Shown piece after piece: positions 7,918-16,356 of a stretch of 24,551 nucleotides of DNA. Below the pieces are notes generated by a model that saw nothing but the letters and a program-made list of their open reading frames with translations, had not been told where the DNA came from and did not search any database. The stretch covers positions 1-24,551 of the forward strand of contig WJIN01000144.1 of assembly GCA_014730295.1 (NCBI GenBank). Reading direction: 5' to 3'. The translations under genes and the position numbers were made by a program. The stretch's first letter is position 1. Each line of letters opens with the position of its first letter. Source of the DNA: Promethearchaeota archaeon (GTDB lineage Archaea; Asgardarchaeota; Lokiarchaeia; Sigynarchaeales; SOKP01).

Positions 7918-10308
7918 ATGAATATTGGACTTTATCTATGCGATTGTGGGAAAAACATTTCGTCTGTTATTGATAATGCGCGTCTCATTGAATATTTCTC
8001 GGATTATCCAGATGTCGTTGTCTTTCGCGAAACCTATTTATGCTCTGAGCTTGGATTGAAAGAAATCATCGAACAAATTAAAGAAAAAGAAATAGATAGA
8101 GTTGTTATTGCTGCATGTTCTTTCAAATTACATGGATCACTTTTTAGAAAAACCATAGAAAAAGCGGGTATTAATAGATTTTTAATTGCATTTGCTAATA
8201 TTAGGGAACAAAATTCATGGGTACATGCTAATCAACCAGAAAAAGCAACCAGAAAAGCAATTGATCAGATAGAAATGGCGATTGCCCAAGTGAAACTTCT
8301 GGATCCATTAGATGTGCAACATGCGGAAATCACTCCCAGTTCCCTAATAATTGGAGGGGGTATCGCAGGGATAAGAGCCGCGTTAGTTATTGCAGATGCA
8401 GGATACAAGGTATATCTAGTGGAACGCGAGCCGACAATTGGGGGGCATATGGCTCTATTTGATAAAACTTTTCCGACTTTAGATTGTTCGATATGTGTTT
8501 TAGGACCCATGATGACGGAAGTAAAAGAACATCCAAATATAGAATTGATAACATATGCCGATATTGAAGAAGTGGATGGATATATTGGGAATTTTAAGGT
8601 AAAAATCAAGAAAAAACCACGTTTTATAGATGAGGAAGAGTGTGTGGGATGTTTTGACATATGTAGAGAAGTGTGTCCAATTGACGTCGAAGATACCTTT
8701 TTCCCACGTAAAGCTATCGACGTGCCTTATCCTCAAGCAATCCCTCTATTACCAAATATTTTGGAAGAATATTGTATTGGATGCCAAGCTTGCGAACAAG
8801 CTTGTGATAGAGAGGCGATAATATTCGATCAAAAACCCCAAATCATTGACATCAAAGTAGGCTCTATTATCGTCGCAACGGGTCTTAAAACCTTTGATCC
8901 ATCAATATTAGCAGAGCTTAATTATGAAAAATATCAAAATGTAATAACGACGTTTCAATTGGAACGCTTATTAAATAATGATGGTCCAACAAACGGGAGA
9001 GTTGTGAGACCGTCTAATGGAAAACCGCCAAAAAAAGTTTCATTTATTCTCTGCGTCGGTTCCAGAAATAAGAAAATAGATCATGAATATTGTAGTCAAG
9101 TATGTTGTAATGCATCGATTAAACAAGCGATTCTATTAAAAAAGGAATATCCCAATATCAATATCAATGTATATTATACCGATATTAGAGCTGTTGGAAA
9201 AAATTGTGAAGAATTTTATAACAGAGCCAGGGAAGATTTTGGAATTCGCTTTATCAAAAGCAATATTTCCGAAGTTGTAAAAAGTGATATATCCAATGAA
9301 CTAATTGTAAGGGGAGAAGATGTAATTGAAGATATACTATTTGAAAACAAGTCTGATATGGTTGTGTTAGCTGTCGGTATTGAACCCGCGGAGGGAACTG
9401 ACGATCTAAGCAAAAAATTGAATATTTCACAAGATAATTATGGATTTTTGCTAGAAAAACATCTGAAAGTGAGACCTTCAGAATCTTCTGTAAATGGGAT
9501 ATATATCGCAGGGGCAATCCAAGGTCCAAAAGACATTCCAAATAGCATAGCACAAGCGGAAAGTGCGGCCTCGAAGGCAATCGCATTAATTTCGAAAGGA
9601 AGGGTCGAATTAGATCCACATATAGTATATTATGATGAAGAAAAATGTGACCTTTGCCGATTATGTGAAAATATATGTATTTATCAAGCTATTCAAATTA
9701 AAGATAACAAATTAAGAATTGTTCCAGCAAACTGCTCGGGATGTGGAGCATGCGCTGCGATGTGCCCTAATGAGGCTCTATATATTCCCGGATTTACAAA
9801 GAATCAAATTTCAGCTCAAATTAAAGCAACATTAAAAGAGAAGAGTGAATTTCCATTAGTTATCGCCTTCTTATGTAATTGGTGTTCTTATATGGGTGCG
9901 GATCTCGCGGGCACAAGTAAAATAAACTATACTACCAATGTGCGACCAATTAGGGTTATGTGTACCGCAATGTTAGATCCTGCTTTAGTGTTCGAAGCTT
10001 TTGCAGAAGGAGCAGATGGAGTTCTAATTGCGGGGTGCTATCCTCAAGATTGTCATTATGAAACAGGATTTATTAAAGCAAGTACGAGATATAAATCGAT
10101 AAAACAAATGTTAATGCAATCGGGGATAAATGAAAAACGTGTTAAAATTGAAAGTGTATCTGCTGGTGAAGGGGAGAAATTTGCCAGAGTTATTAAAGAA
10201 CTTACTGATCAGCTTGAAGAACTTGGACCTATCCGACCGGAAGAATATCAGAAAACTATTCCTTCTAAACCTAAACCGAAAGAAAAAGCTAGTCTGGATG
10301 AAATTTAA
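7918..10308 (+). CDS. hdrA: HdrA-MvhD fusion (heterodisulfide-reductase-like flavoprotein)
   Basis: This 796-residue protein is an HdrA fused to an MvhD-type domain, the core of flavin-based electron bifurcation complexes. The N-terminal cluster domain has Cys 8, 10, 42 and 67. The FAD-binding thioredoxin-reductase-like domain begins with GGGIAG at 146-151. Its inserted ferredoxin carries C242/245/249/253 and C286/289/292/296, and the C-terminal ferredoxin carries C577/580/583/587 and C606/609/612/616, so all HdrA clusters are intact. From about 645 the MvhD part has FLCNWC (C653, C656), C682, C707 and C712, which together can hold a [2Fe-2S] cluster. A similar HdrA2-MvhD fusion is known in Methanosarcina. 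No HdrB, HdrC, hydrogenase or formate dehydrogenase gene is next to it, so the substrate partner must be elsewhere. A TATA-like run about 30 bases upstream suggests a short leader. The C-terminus adds a Lys/Pro-rich tail. Confidence 0.95.
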   Translation: MNIGLYLCDCGKNISSVIDNARLIEYFSDYPDVVVFRETYLCSELGLKEIIEQIKEKEIDRVVIAACSFKLHGSLFRKTIEKAGINRFLIAFANIREQNSWVHANQPEKATRKAIDQIEMAIAQVKLLDPLDVQHAEITPSSLIIGGGIAGIRAALVIADAGYKVYLVEREPTIGGHMALFDKTFPTLDCSICVLGPMMTEVKEHPNIELITYADIEEVDGYIGNFKVKIKKKPRFIDEEECVGCFDICREVCPIDVEDTFFPRKAIDVPYPQAIPLLPNILEEYCIGCQACEQACDREAIIFDQKPQIIDIKVGSIIVATGLKTFDPSILAELNYEKYQNVITTFQLERLLNNDGPTNGRVVRPSNGKPPKKVSFILCVGSRNKKIDHEYCSQVCCNASIKQAILLKKEYPNININVYYTDIRAVGKNCEEFYNRAREDFGIRFIKSNISEVVKSDISNELIVRGEDVIEDILFENKSDMVVLAVGIEPAEGTDDLSKKLNISQDNYGFLLEKHLKVRPSESSVNGIYIAGAIQGPKDIPNSIAQAESAASKAIALISKGRVELDPHIVYYDEEKCDLCRLCENICIYQAIQIKDNKLRIVPANCSGCGACAAMCPNEALYIPGFTKNQISAQIKATLKEKSEFPLVIAFLCNWCSYMGADLAGTSKINYTTNVRPIRVMCTAMLDPALVFEAFAEGADGVLIAGCYPQDCHYETGFIKASTRYKSIKQMLMQSGINEKRVKIESVSAGEGEKFARVIKELTDQLEELGPIRPEEYQKTIPSKPKPKEKASLDEI

Positions 10309-10322
10309 GCTTTTTCATTTGA

Positions 10323-10331
10323 TTTTTTTTT
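10323..10331 (+). terminator. T-run terminator candidate after HdrA-MvhD
   Basis: A run of nine T begins 15 bases after the stop codon, in the form expected for archaeal intrinsic termination (a T-tract without a required hairpin). A second T-run lies just before it. No other support. Confidence 0.35.
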
Positions 10332-10390
10332 GAGTTAATTTTAATTATTAAGTATAGCTTATTTATTATTTAATATTAATTTGAAAAATA

Positions 10391-10394
10391 GAGG
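10391..10394 (+). promoter_or_regulatory. Shine-Dalgarno GAGG before the DUF711 gene
   Basis: AGAGGAA ends about seven bases ahead of the ATG at 10404, the best ribosome-binding site seen before any gene in the window. It fixes that ATG as the start. Confidence 0.55.
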
Positions 10395-10403
10395 AAATTC
10401 TCA

Positions 10404-11687
10404 ATGAAAATTAGAGCAATTACTATTGGTGATAAAGTTCCATATCTTTCAAAAGATGAAGAATTAGAATCCTCTGTGGAAGAGAATCTCTTCAAATTCC
10501 GTAGATTAAATGAAGATCTAACTGATGAATTCAAAAAAATAAATTTAGCAGTTCAGAGCAGAAGGATTTGCTCTCAACCATTGTTCTCCTATGCTGACCA
10601 ACATTTTTATAAAGAAAATTTGAAAGAGACCTTACAAAGATTAAATTATCAATTCAAATTAATAAGAGATTTATTTCGAAGATATAATATTGATTATCTG
10701 GCGTGCTGTGCTATGCTTGCAGATAAATTGGAAAATTTTGGAGTCTTTGAAAAACTACTCCTTAATGAAATTCCACAATATTTAAAAAATTATGAATATC
10801 TTTTTTCTTCTATTAATGTGGCTTCAAAAGATAAAGGAATAAATCTTCCGGCACTGAAATCGAGTGCGAAAATCATAAAGTCTCTTTCCTCAGATCCTTT
10901 TAAAAATCTGAATTTTTGTGTCAGTTCAAATATAACCCCAGAATTAAATGTCCCCTTTTTTCCCGCATCATATCATTTTTCCGATACCCCTGGATTTTCA
11001 TTGGCCTTAGAAATGGCAGATGAAGTAGTCAAAATTGCTACAGAGTGTCATAATTTTTCAGAGTTCAAAAAACAGCTTAAAAGTAAGTTCAGAGAAATTT
11101 ATAACATTTTATCAAAGATTTCAGAAAAGCTGGCAGAACGATATGAGATAGAATTTAAAGGAATAGATCTTTCTCCAGCCCCATATCCAGAATTGGATAA
11201 GAGTATTGGGAACGCGATCGAAAAATTGGGATTTGAATATTTTGGAGCCCATGGTACGACCTATGGAGTAGCATTGATTAAGAATAGTATACCCGATAAT
11301 TTAGAGAAGAAAATCGGTTTTAGTGGATTTATGCAACCTGTTTTAGAAGATCTTACAATTGCAACACGGCTTTCACAGAAAAAATTTAATTTAGATACTC
11401 TATTGTTATATTCTTGTTTATGTGGTACGGGTTTAGATTGCATTCCTTTACCTGGAGATATAACTGAAAAAGAATTATTTTATATTCTACTGGATGTTTG
11501 TACCATTTCACTAAAATTAGACAAACCGTTAACTGCAAGATTAATGCCGATACCAGGAAAGTCTGCTGGAGATGATATCAATTTTGAATTTGAATATTTT
11601 GCTCCGTCTAAAGTGATTGAGTATAAAAAAGTGGAAAATAATCATATTGGGTTATATGAAAGAAAAGATAAGTTCCTTAAATTATAA
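10404..11687 (+). CDS. DUF711 (UPF0210) family protein
   Basis: This 427-residue protein has the hallmarks of DUF711/UPF0210 (PF05167), a family whose solved member has a glycyl-radical-enzyme-like barrel but no assigned reaction. Characteristic segments are visible: an IDLSPAPYPE segment at 254-263, EYFGAHGTTYG at 278-288, GFSGFMQPVLED at 305-316, CGTGLDCIPLPGD at 340-352, and KPLTARLMPIPGK at 374-386 followed by SAGDDINFEFEYF. The family is typically about 400-450 residues, so this is complete. It starts at the ATG at 10404 with a GAGG ribosome-binding site. It follows HdrA-MvhD on the same strand after 95 bases holding a T-tract, so it probably has its own promoter. The family's usual partner is a small ACT-domain protein; none is next to this copy. 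Function is unknown. Confidence 0.85.
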   Translation: MKIRAITIGDKVPYLSKDEELESSVEENLFKFRRLNEDLTDEFKKINLAVQSRRICSQPLFSYADQHFYKENLKETLQRLNYQFKLIRDLFRRYNIDYLACCAMLADKLENFGVFEKLLLNEIPQYLKNYEYLFSSINVASKDKGINLPALKSSAKIIKSLSSDPFKNLNFCVSSNITPELNVPFFPASYHFSDTPGFSLALEMADEVVKIATECHNFSEFKKQLKSKFREIYNILSKISEKLAERYEIEFKGIDLSPAPYPELDKSIGNAIEKLGFEYFGAHGTTYGVALIKNSIPDNLEKKIGFSGFMQPVLEDLTIATRLSQKKFNLDTLLLYSCLCGTGLDCIPLPGDITEKELFYILLDVCTISLKLDKPLTARLMPIPGKSAGDDINFEFEYFAPSKVIEYKKVENNHIGLYERKDKFLKL

Positions 11688-11744
11688 CCTCTCATACCAA
11701 TAAAAATAAAATAAAGATTAACTATATTTTATATAACGAAAGTC

Positions 11745-11751
11745 AAGGTGA
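11745..11751 (+). promoter_or_regulatory. Shine-Dalgarno AAGGTGA that selects a TTG start
   Basis: AAGGTGA lies six bases ahead of the TTG at 11758, a near-perfect complement to an archaeal 16S 3' end. The ATGATG directly after it is in another frame and hits a stop within five codons, so the TTG is the functional start of the next gene. Confidence 0.55.
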
Positions 11752-11757
11752 TGATGC

Positions 11758-12252
11758 TTGGATGAAAAGGAATTTCGAAATGAAGATACTGAAAAACTCT
11801 TATTTTTTAATGAAGCTATTGAATATATGAAGAAATATGAATATATTGATGAAACTAGAACCGAGTATGAAAAAGAGAGCTCTTCCTCAGATGGGAGTGT
11901 CGAATCTCCAAGTGAAAATTGTTTGAGAAATGAGATGCTAGAAGAACTCAATAGGTTGAAGGAACTTATTCTTAACAATCCTGATAGAAAGCTAAATAAG
12001 TTATCCAAGGATGAAAGAATACTATTTAATAGATTTATTAGCTTTTTTAAATTTTGCCCAGTTTGTGGGAATTATAATCATTATCATAATCTCAAGACTA
12101 TTTACTTTAATGAAGACTTAAGCAATTTTAAGGACTTCTTAATTGATTATATGATGGAGAAAATTGATAATCGAAAACTCAATAAATTTAATATTAATAT
12201 CGGCGTTTTGTGTTGTAATTGCTACAAAAACCTTTATGAGCAAGATGAATAA
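11758..12252 (+). CDS. Small zinc-binding protein of unknown function
   Basis: This 164-residue acidic protein has two zinc half-sites near the C-terminus: CPVCG at 100-104 (C100, C103) and CCNC at 152-155. Between them lies a conserved-looking helical stretch (120-145). A CPxCGxxNH...CCxC layout occurs in several small hypothetical proteins of Asgard archaea, but I cannot name a family. Residues 1-60 are charged, with a Ser/Glu-rich segment (SSSSDGSVESP) that is probably disordered. The TTG start is supported by AAGGTGA. The gene is convergent with the winged-helix gene, with a single base between stop codons. A nucleic-acid-binding or protein-binding role is possible but not shown. Confidence 0.6.
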   Translation: MDEKEFRNEDTEKLLFFNEAIEYMKKYEYIDETRTEYEKESSSSDGSVESPSENCLRNEMLEELNRLKELILNNPDRKLNKLSKDERILFNRFISFFKFCPVCGNYNHYHNLKTIYFNEDLSNFKDFLIDYMMEKIDNRKLNKFNINIGVLCCNCYKNLYEQDE

Positions 12253-12253
12253 T

Positions 12254-12586
12254 CTATTCGAGATAATTAATAATCTTCCCATTCTTAGTAAGCCTATATA
12301 GCTTGCCATCCGCCTCTTCCATTCTTTTAATACAAAATGCCTTGAGAAGATAATCAAGATTGTACTGTAAATCCTGCATATTTTTGATTGTTCCTTGTTT
12401 TTTTAATTCGGCAAATAGGAATTCTTCTGAAACATCTCCTCTTTCATTGATTATTTTCAAAATACCTCTTCGGACGGGATGATTAACTGCTTTGAGATAT
12501 ACATCATGAATATATCTATATCCCTCTACTGATTCAGCATATTCTTCGAATGATTTATATTTTTTAAAATCAAATTCGTCGGGCAT
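12254..12586 (-). CDS. Small winged helix-turn-helix protein (ArsR-like)
   Basis: This 110-residue protein has a core about 30-110 that reads as a winged helix. The helix KAVNHPVRRGILKIINERG at the start of the domain is the common ArsR/archaeal-regulator motif, followed by an effector helix pair (VSEEFLFAELKKQG), a recognition-helix region and a wing (ADGKLYRLTKNG). It probably binds DNA as a dimer. I start at the ATG at 12586; an upstream TTG would add only two codons. It is oriented like the ANL gene upstream, with 131 bases between them, and is convergent with the zinc protein on its other side. No metal-binding cysteines appear (only one Cys), so an ArsR metal sensor is unlikely. Target unknown. 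Confidence 0.7.
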   Translation of the reverse strand: MPDEFDFKKYKSFEEYAESVEGYRYIHDVYLKAVNHPVRRGILKIINERGDVSEEFLFAELKKQGTIKNMQDLQYNLDYLLKAFCIKRMEEADGKLYRLTKNGKIINYLE

Positions 12587-12717
12587 AGTCAATTATGAAA
12601 ATATATAGATTCAAAAAAAATTTGCTTCGAGAATATAGAATACTTAAAAATCTTAGTTAAAAATTCCAAGTATATCACATATTTTTTACATTTTGTGTCA
12701 AAATTTTAAGTATATTA

Positions 12718-14367
12718 CTAATTAACCTCTTTTTTTATGACATATAAAGGCCATTTCTTTAAGATCCCTTTAGGATATAATCCTTTTCTTACTTTTTCCA
12801 ATACTTTTGATCTAGGCTCTAAAAAACCGATAACATTTTTATCGAACAGCTTAATGCTAATATTTCCATTACGTAAATTATCCTTCAATTCTGGTTCATC
12901 TGGACAATTATATATAATATTCTCTATTTTATTCTTAGATACACATTTTACTTCGGAAGTAGGTATTATAAACTTCCATTGTGGAGATTCTTTTAATGAT
13001 TCAACCAATACCATAGAATCTCCGTCTAGAGAACAATGCTTATTAATACAATTATATAATAATTGAGAATTATATATTACAAAATTATCAAAAGTGAAAA
13101 AGTTTCCTGCTTTTATTATAGGATTAGGGGGACTTTCTATGGTATTATTAATTTTGACATTATATTTCAATTTGAATTCGCCCCGCAAAATATCTCCTCT
13201 TATTATTGGAAGGGAATTATGACCGAGCAGCGAAATGACATCGCCTGTGTCTATGTTAAGCAATGGGCGGTAATCATGATTTCTGGAAATCAATAATCGA
13301 CCTTTATTGGATTCGAATTCATAAATTGGTTTGATCTTATCTCTGTATTCGAGTGCTGGTAAGGTTAATGGGAGTACATACATCTTATTTTCTTTAGAAA
13401 TTTGAAAGTTATCCCTTGGAAGGCTTGAGGCAAATGGACCGATTTCTGAACCAACATATAGATTAGTAAATCGTTCATTGCCTCTGGTCCAATGCATAAA
13501 ATCCCGTATCATATTCCATTTTTCTCGATTTAGAGAGCTGATGCTAAATATAGCTACAGATTTTGAGAATTTTTTTGATAAATCTTTTTGGATCTCTCTT
13601 ACTGCATTATCTAATCCCTTGATTGTAATCTTTTTACTCAATTTATTTTCGCTTTTTCGGTAATTCTTATTTTTTTTTAAATTGCTAAGATATTGCTGGA
13701 TGCCAGATTTCAATCGATTAAAATCCGCCCATTTTAGGATTGTTGCCGCAGGAGCAGAAATAATTGTGATATTTTCTAAACTTAGAACCGAGCTAAGAAC
13801 TTCAAGATTATACACATCTTTATAAGGATACAACACATAGGATTTTGGTTTGAGTTGAGATATTACTAACCTCTGCGAAAATTCGGAAGAATAAAGCGAC
13901 AGATATTTTTCACCATTAAATTCATTTATTCCATCAAATTTCATTCTTGATGGGACGAATATGACTGCTGATGAGGAAGAATTCAATCCACTTGATTCAA
14001 AAATAGCCTCCATCCCAGGTATCCAGAGTTTATTTATTATTGATTTTGACATATTAAACCATTTAAGAGCTTGAGGATTGTTATTTGTTGTCCCCGAGGT
14101 ATGGCAGAGAATTGGAGGAAAATTTTGGTCATAGCCAGCTAAAAAAGATTCTAAATCTACTGACAATTGTTTTGAGTTTGTTTTTGCGGTTCTGATTTTA
14201 TCGAAAATATCATCCACGCTATCTAAACCCGAATTTTTCAAACATAAGTCAAGATATTCGTCTTTATTTGAAATCTTAAGCCATTTCTCCCAATTTGTAC
14301 CACCTTCATGAAGATAGTATTTGTTAAAAATGTCTTGGGTTTTGGGATCAAAATCATATTTAATCAT
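12718..14367 (-). CDS. Divergent ANL-superfamily (acyl-adenylate-forming) protein
   Basis: This 549-residue protein keeps several adenylate-forming motifs in order. HTSGTT at 89-94 is the phosphate-binding loop, SEIG at 307-310 sits where the GxTE motif falls, DTGD at 373-376 matches the ribose-binding motif, and RGDILRGE (390-397) follows as the hinge region. The overall layout resembles phenylacetate-CoA ligase/LuxE-type ANL proteins more than long-chain acyl-CoA synthetases. A Lys near the end (about 537-547, LKKWPLYVIKK) could be the catalytic lysine. The predicted role is activation of a carboxylate as an acyl-adenylate, then transfer to CoA or another acceptor. The loop is short of the usual Lys after TSGTT (NNNPQALK instead of TGxPK), so activity is uncertain. 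It starts at the ATG at 14367. Substrate and pathway cannot be read from the neighbours. Confidence 0.65.
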   Translation of the reverse strand: MIKYDFDPKTQDIFNKYYLHEGGTNWEKWLKISNKDEYLDLCLKNSGLDSVDDIFDKIRTAKTNSKQLSVDLESFLAGYDQNFPPILCHTSGTTNNNPQALKWFNMSKSIINKLWIPGMEAIFESSGLNSSSSAVIFVPSRMKFDGINEFNGEKYLSLYSSEFSQRLVISQLKPKSYVLYPYKDVYNLEVLSSVLSLENITIISAPAATILKWADFNRLKSGIQQYLSNLKKNKNYRKSENKLSKKITIKGLDNAVREIQKDLSKKFSKSVAIFSISSLNREKWNMIRDFMHWTRGNERFTNLYVGSEIGPFASSLPRDNFQISKENKMYVLPLTLPALEYRDKIKPIYEFESNKGRLLISRNHDYRPLLNIDTGDVISLLGHNSLPIIRGDILRGEFKLKYNVKINNTIESPPNPIIKAGNFFTFDNFVIYNSQLLYNCINKHCSLDGDSMVLVESLKESPQWKFIIPTSEVKCVSKNKIENIIYNCPDEPELKDNLRNGNISIKLFDKNVIGFLEPRSKVLEKVRKGLYPKGILKKWPLYVIKKEVN

Positions 14368-14546
14368 CGCTATTTTTGAAAAAACAATTTACTCTCTTTA
14401 CTTAATATTATATGTCCAAACTAAATTAACGCTCTCATTTTAAAATATTAAATTCTTTTTGGGACAAATACATTCTTAGTGAAATTTCGTCGAAAATGGT
14501 TAATTCAATTATAATTTTGGTTTTAATCAAGACAAAACAACTAGGT

Positions 14547-14554
14547 TTAAATAG
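14547..14554 (+). promoter_or_regulatory. Candidate TATA box upstream of the small ORF
   Basis: TTTAAATA preceded by a purine-rich ATT-free stretch (CTAGG) resembles a BRE-TATA pair. It is about 100 bases before the small ORF at 14654, leaving a leader near 75 bases; another AT-rich run at 14615-14629 is nearer. Either could serve the small ORF. Confidence 0.3.
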
Positions 14555-14653
14555 TAGTTTTTTGATTACTAGTATGTAAAAACATATCCAAAATATTATT
14601 AGAAATAGTAAAATTATAATATAAAATAATCATCTAAGGGGGTTAAAATAAAC

Positions 14654-14788
14654 ATGTGTCAATTTGGTGGTGGATATTGGAAGGTTGAGGATATTAAATT
14701 GAAGAAAAATGGTAAAAAGCCTAAAAAATCTGAAAAAGGTATTGAAGAAACACATAATCTTCTCACGGCACAAGAAAAAAGTACTTAA
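14654..14788 (+). CDS. Small ORF, 44 residues, unknown function
   Basis: An ATG at 14654 opens 44 codons ending in TAA at 14788. The protein begins MCQFGGGYWKVEDIKLKK and then becomes Lys-rich with a Glu/Thr-rich end. A GGGGG run about 11 bases upstream could serve as a ribosome-binding site. It is flanked by AT-rich sequence with stop codons and is the only ORF in the 630-base gap between divergent genes. The Gly-Gly-Gly-Tyr-Trp opening and basic tail are unlike random translation of this AT-rich sequence, which tends to give Ile/Asn/Phe-rich peptides. It could be a small nucleic-acid-binding or membrane-proximal peptide. I do not recognise a family. Confidence 0.45.
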   Translation: MCQFGGGYWKVEDIKLKKNGKKPKKSEKGIEETHNLLTAQEKST

Positions 14789-14997
14789 ATGTTCACGAAA
14801 TAGCCTATCTTTTCAAACTTCCATAAAAAATCATATTCAATAATCATAGTATAAACCGATTGAATTTATCCTTCTCTTTTTCTTTTTTATTTTAGCCGAA
14901 ATCTGCTATTTGTTATAAAATAATTCAACCAAAAGTAAAACTTAATTAATTAAATGTATGATTTACAATTAAACATTATTTTGGAAAATATATTAAT

Positions 14998-16278
14998 ATG
15001 AGTGAAGAAAAATTACCTCGGAACATTTTAATAAGTGTAACTCTACTTTCACTTGCTGGGCAAATCGCATGGGCGGTCGAAAATCAGTTTTATAACGATT
15101 TCATTGATGAAACCTTAATAGCTATGGGTGTTCCAGAATTTGGACCAATAGCGATAACTCTATTAGTCAACATAACGACGTGTGTAGGTACTTTAGCGAC
15201 TATATTAATGGGATCTTATAGCGATGTTATAGGAAAGCGAAAACCTATTCTCTTATATGGATTTATCTTCTGGGCAATAACCACTTCTTTGTTCCCTCTG
15301 AGTGCTCTATTCAATATATATGGTTTTGGAGTGGTGGTGTTTACCGCAATATTATTTGACTCGATCATGACCTTTTTTGGAGGAATGAGTCTTAATGCTG
15401 GGTTTAATGCATACGTAACGGACGTTACAACACTTAAGAATAGAAGTAAAGCAATGGGAATAGCACAGATAACGGTTCTCGCCTCATTGGTTATAGTGTA
15501 TGGTGCCCTAGGCATGCTAATTGATTTCATAGGGTATTATATGTTTTTTATACTGGTTGGAATACTTGTTGGAGTTATTGGACTGATTGGTGTGAAAAAG
15601 ACTCGTGAGCCAAAAGGTCTTGAACCTATGAATATATCCACATTTCAACACATCAAAAATACTTTCAAAAAGAAATCTTCTGTTAATTATAAGAATTTTT
15701 TAACAGTTCTCTTAGTAATTTGTTCTTGGCAAATAGGATTGAATGTATTCTTCCCTTATCTCATCATATTTTTAAAGCATACCCTTGGAAATAGGATGAT
15801 GGCTTTAATGATTTTATTTGTAGCCCTCCTCATCTCAATTATGTTTTCTTATCCATTAGGAAAGTTGACCAACAAATTGGGAAGAAAACGAATGACATTC
15901 ATATCAACTTTGCTATTTAGTTTGGGAATGTTCTTTATCGGACTCTCGCCAGAATTAATTACTCTATTATTATCTGGCATAATGACATTTGTATTCTATA
16001 CTGCCCTTTCGATAAGTACATTTACTTGGGTAAAAGATTTATACCCATCTGAGGGGCGTGGACAATTCAGCGGCTACTGGAATTTATTCTCTGGAACGAT
16101 TCCTATGATTATTGGTCCAATAATTGGGGGTATTATTGCTTTTAATTTTGGGATAAAAGATATAGATAGCGCCGGTCGAACGATTTTTATTCCACCAGAT
16201 ATGCTATTTTTTGTAGCTGCTTTAGTGACACTAATAACATTGATACCACTAATTTTCGCAAAGGAAATAAAATCTTAA
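14998..16278 (+). CDS. Major facilitator superfamily transporter
   Basis: This 426-residue integral membrane protein has the MFS pattern of about 12 hydrophobic segments in two halves. The signature motif A appears after helix 2 (GSYSDVIGKRKP, 72-83), and its half-repeat counterpart (GKLTNKLGRKR, 288-298) appears after helix 8. Residues 17-35 contain the WAVENQF segment seen in MFS proteins that cluster with SLC45-like sugar transporters in archaea, but I do not assign a substrate. It starts at the ATG at 14998, with the small ORF upstream on the same strand. It is convergent with the gelsolin-like gene; T-runs between them could terminate both. Likely a secondary transporter using an ion gradient. 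Confidence 0.9.
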   Translation: MSEEKLPRNILISVTLLSLAGQIAWAVENQFYNDFIDETLIAMGVPEFGPIAITLLVNITTCVGTLATILMGSYSDVIGKRKPILLYGFIFWAITTSLFPLSALFNIYGFGVVVFTAILFDSIMTFFGGMSLNAGFNAYVTDVTTLKNRSKAMGIAQITVLASLVIVYGALGMLIDFIGYYMFFILVGILVGVIGLIGVKKTREPKGLEPMNISTFQHIKNTFKKKSSVNYKNFLTVLLVICSWQIGLNVFFPYLIIFLKHTLGNRMMALMILFVALLISIMFSYPLGKLTNKLGRKRMTFISTLLFSLGMFFIGLSPELITLLLSGIMTFVFYTALSISTFTWVKDLYPSEGRGQFSGYWNLFSGTIPMIIGPIIGGIIAFNFGIKDIDSAGRTIFIPPDMLFFVAALVTLITLIPLIFAKEIKS

Positions 16279-16283
16279 GATTA

Positions 16284-16298
16284 TTTTTTTACTTTTTT
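16284..16298 (+). terminator. T-run terminator after the MFS gene
   Basis: Two T-runs (seven and six bases) split by AC lie immediately after the MFS stop codon. This is typical of archaeal T-tract termination. Confidence 0.35.
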
Positions 16299-16356
16299 CT
16301 TAATGAAATATGACAAGTTAAGAATCTAATTAATAGAAAAAATAGTAGATATTTCA

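Noticed and set aside
8265..9619. Several open frames on the strand opposite the HdrA gene
   Set aside because: They are Ser/Ile/Cys-rich shadows of HdrA, which has complete family motifs over the same bases.
12737..13663. Plus-strand open frames within the ANL gene
   Set aside because: They are low-complexity translations opposite a 549-residue protein with conserved motifs.
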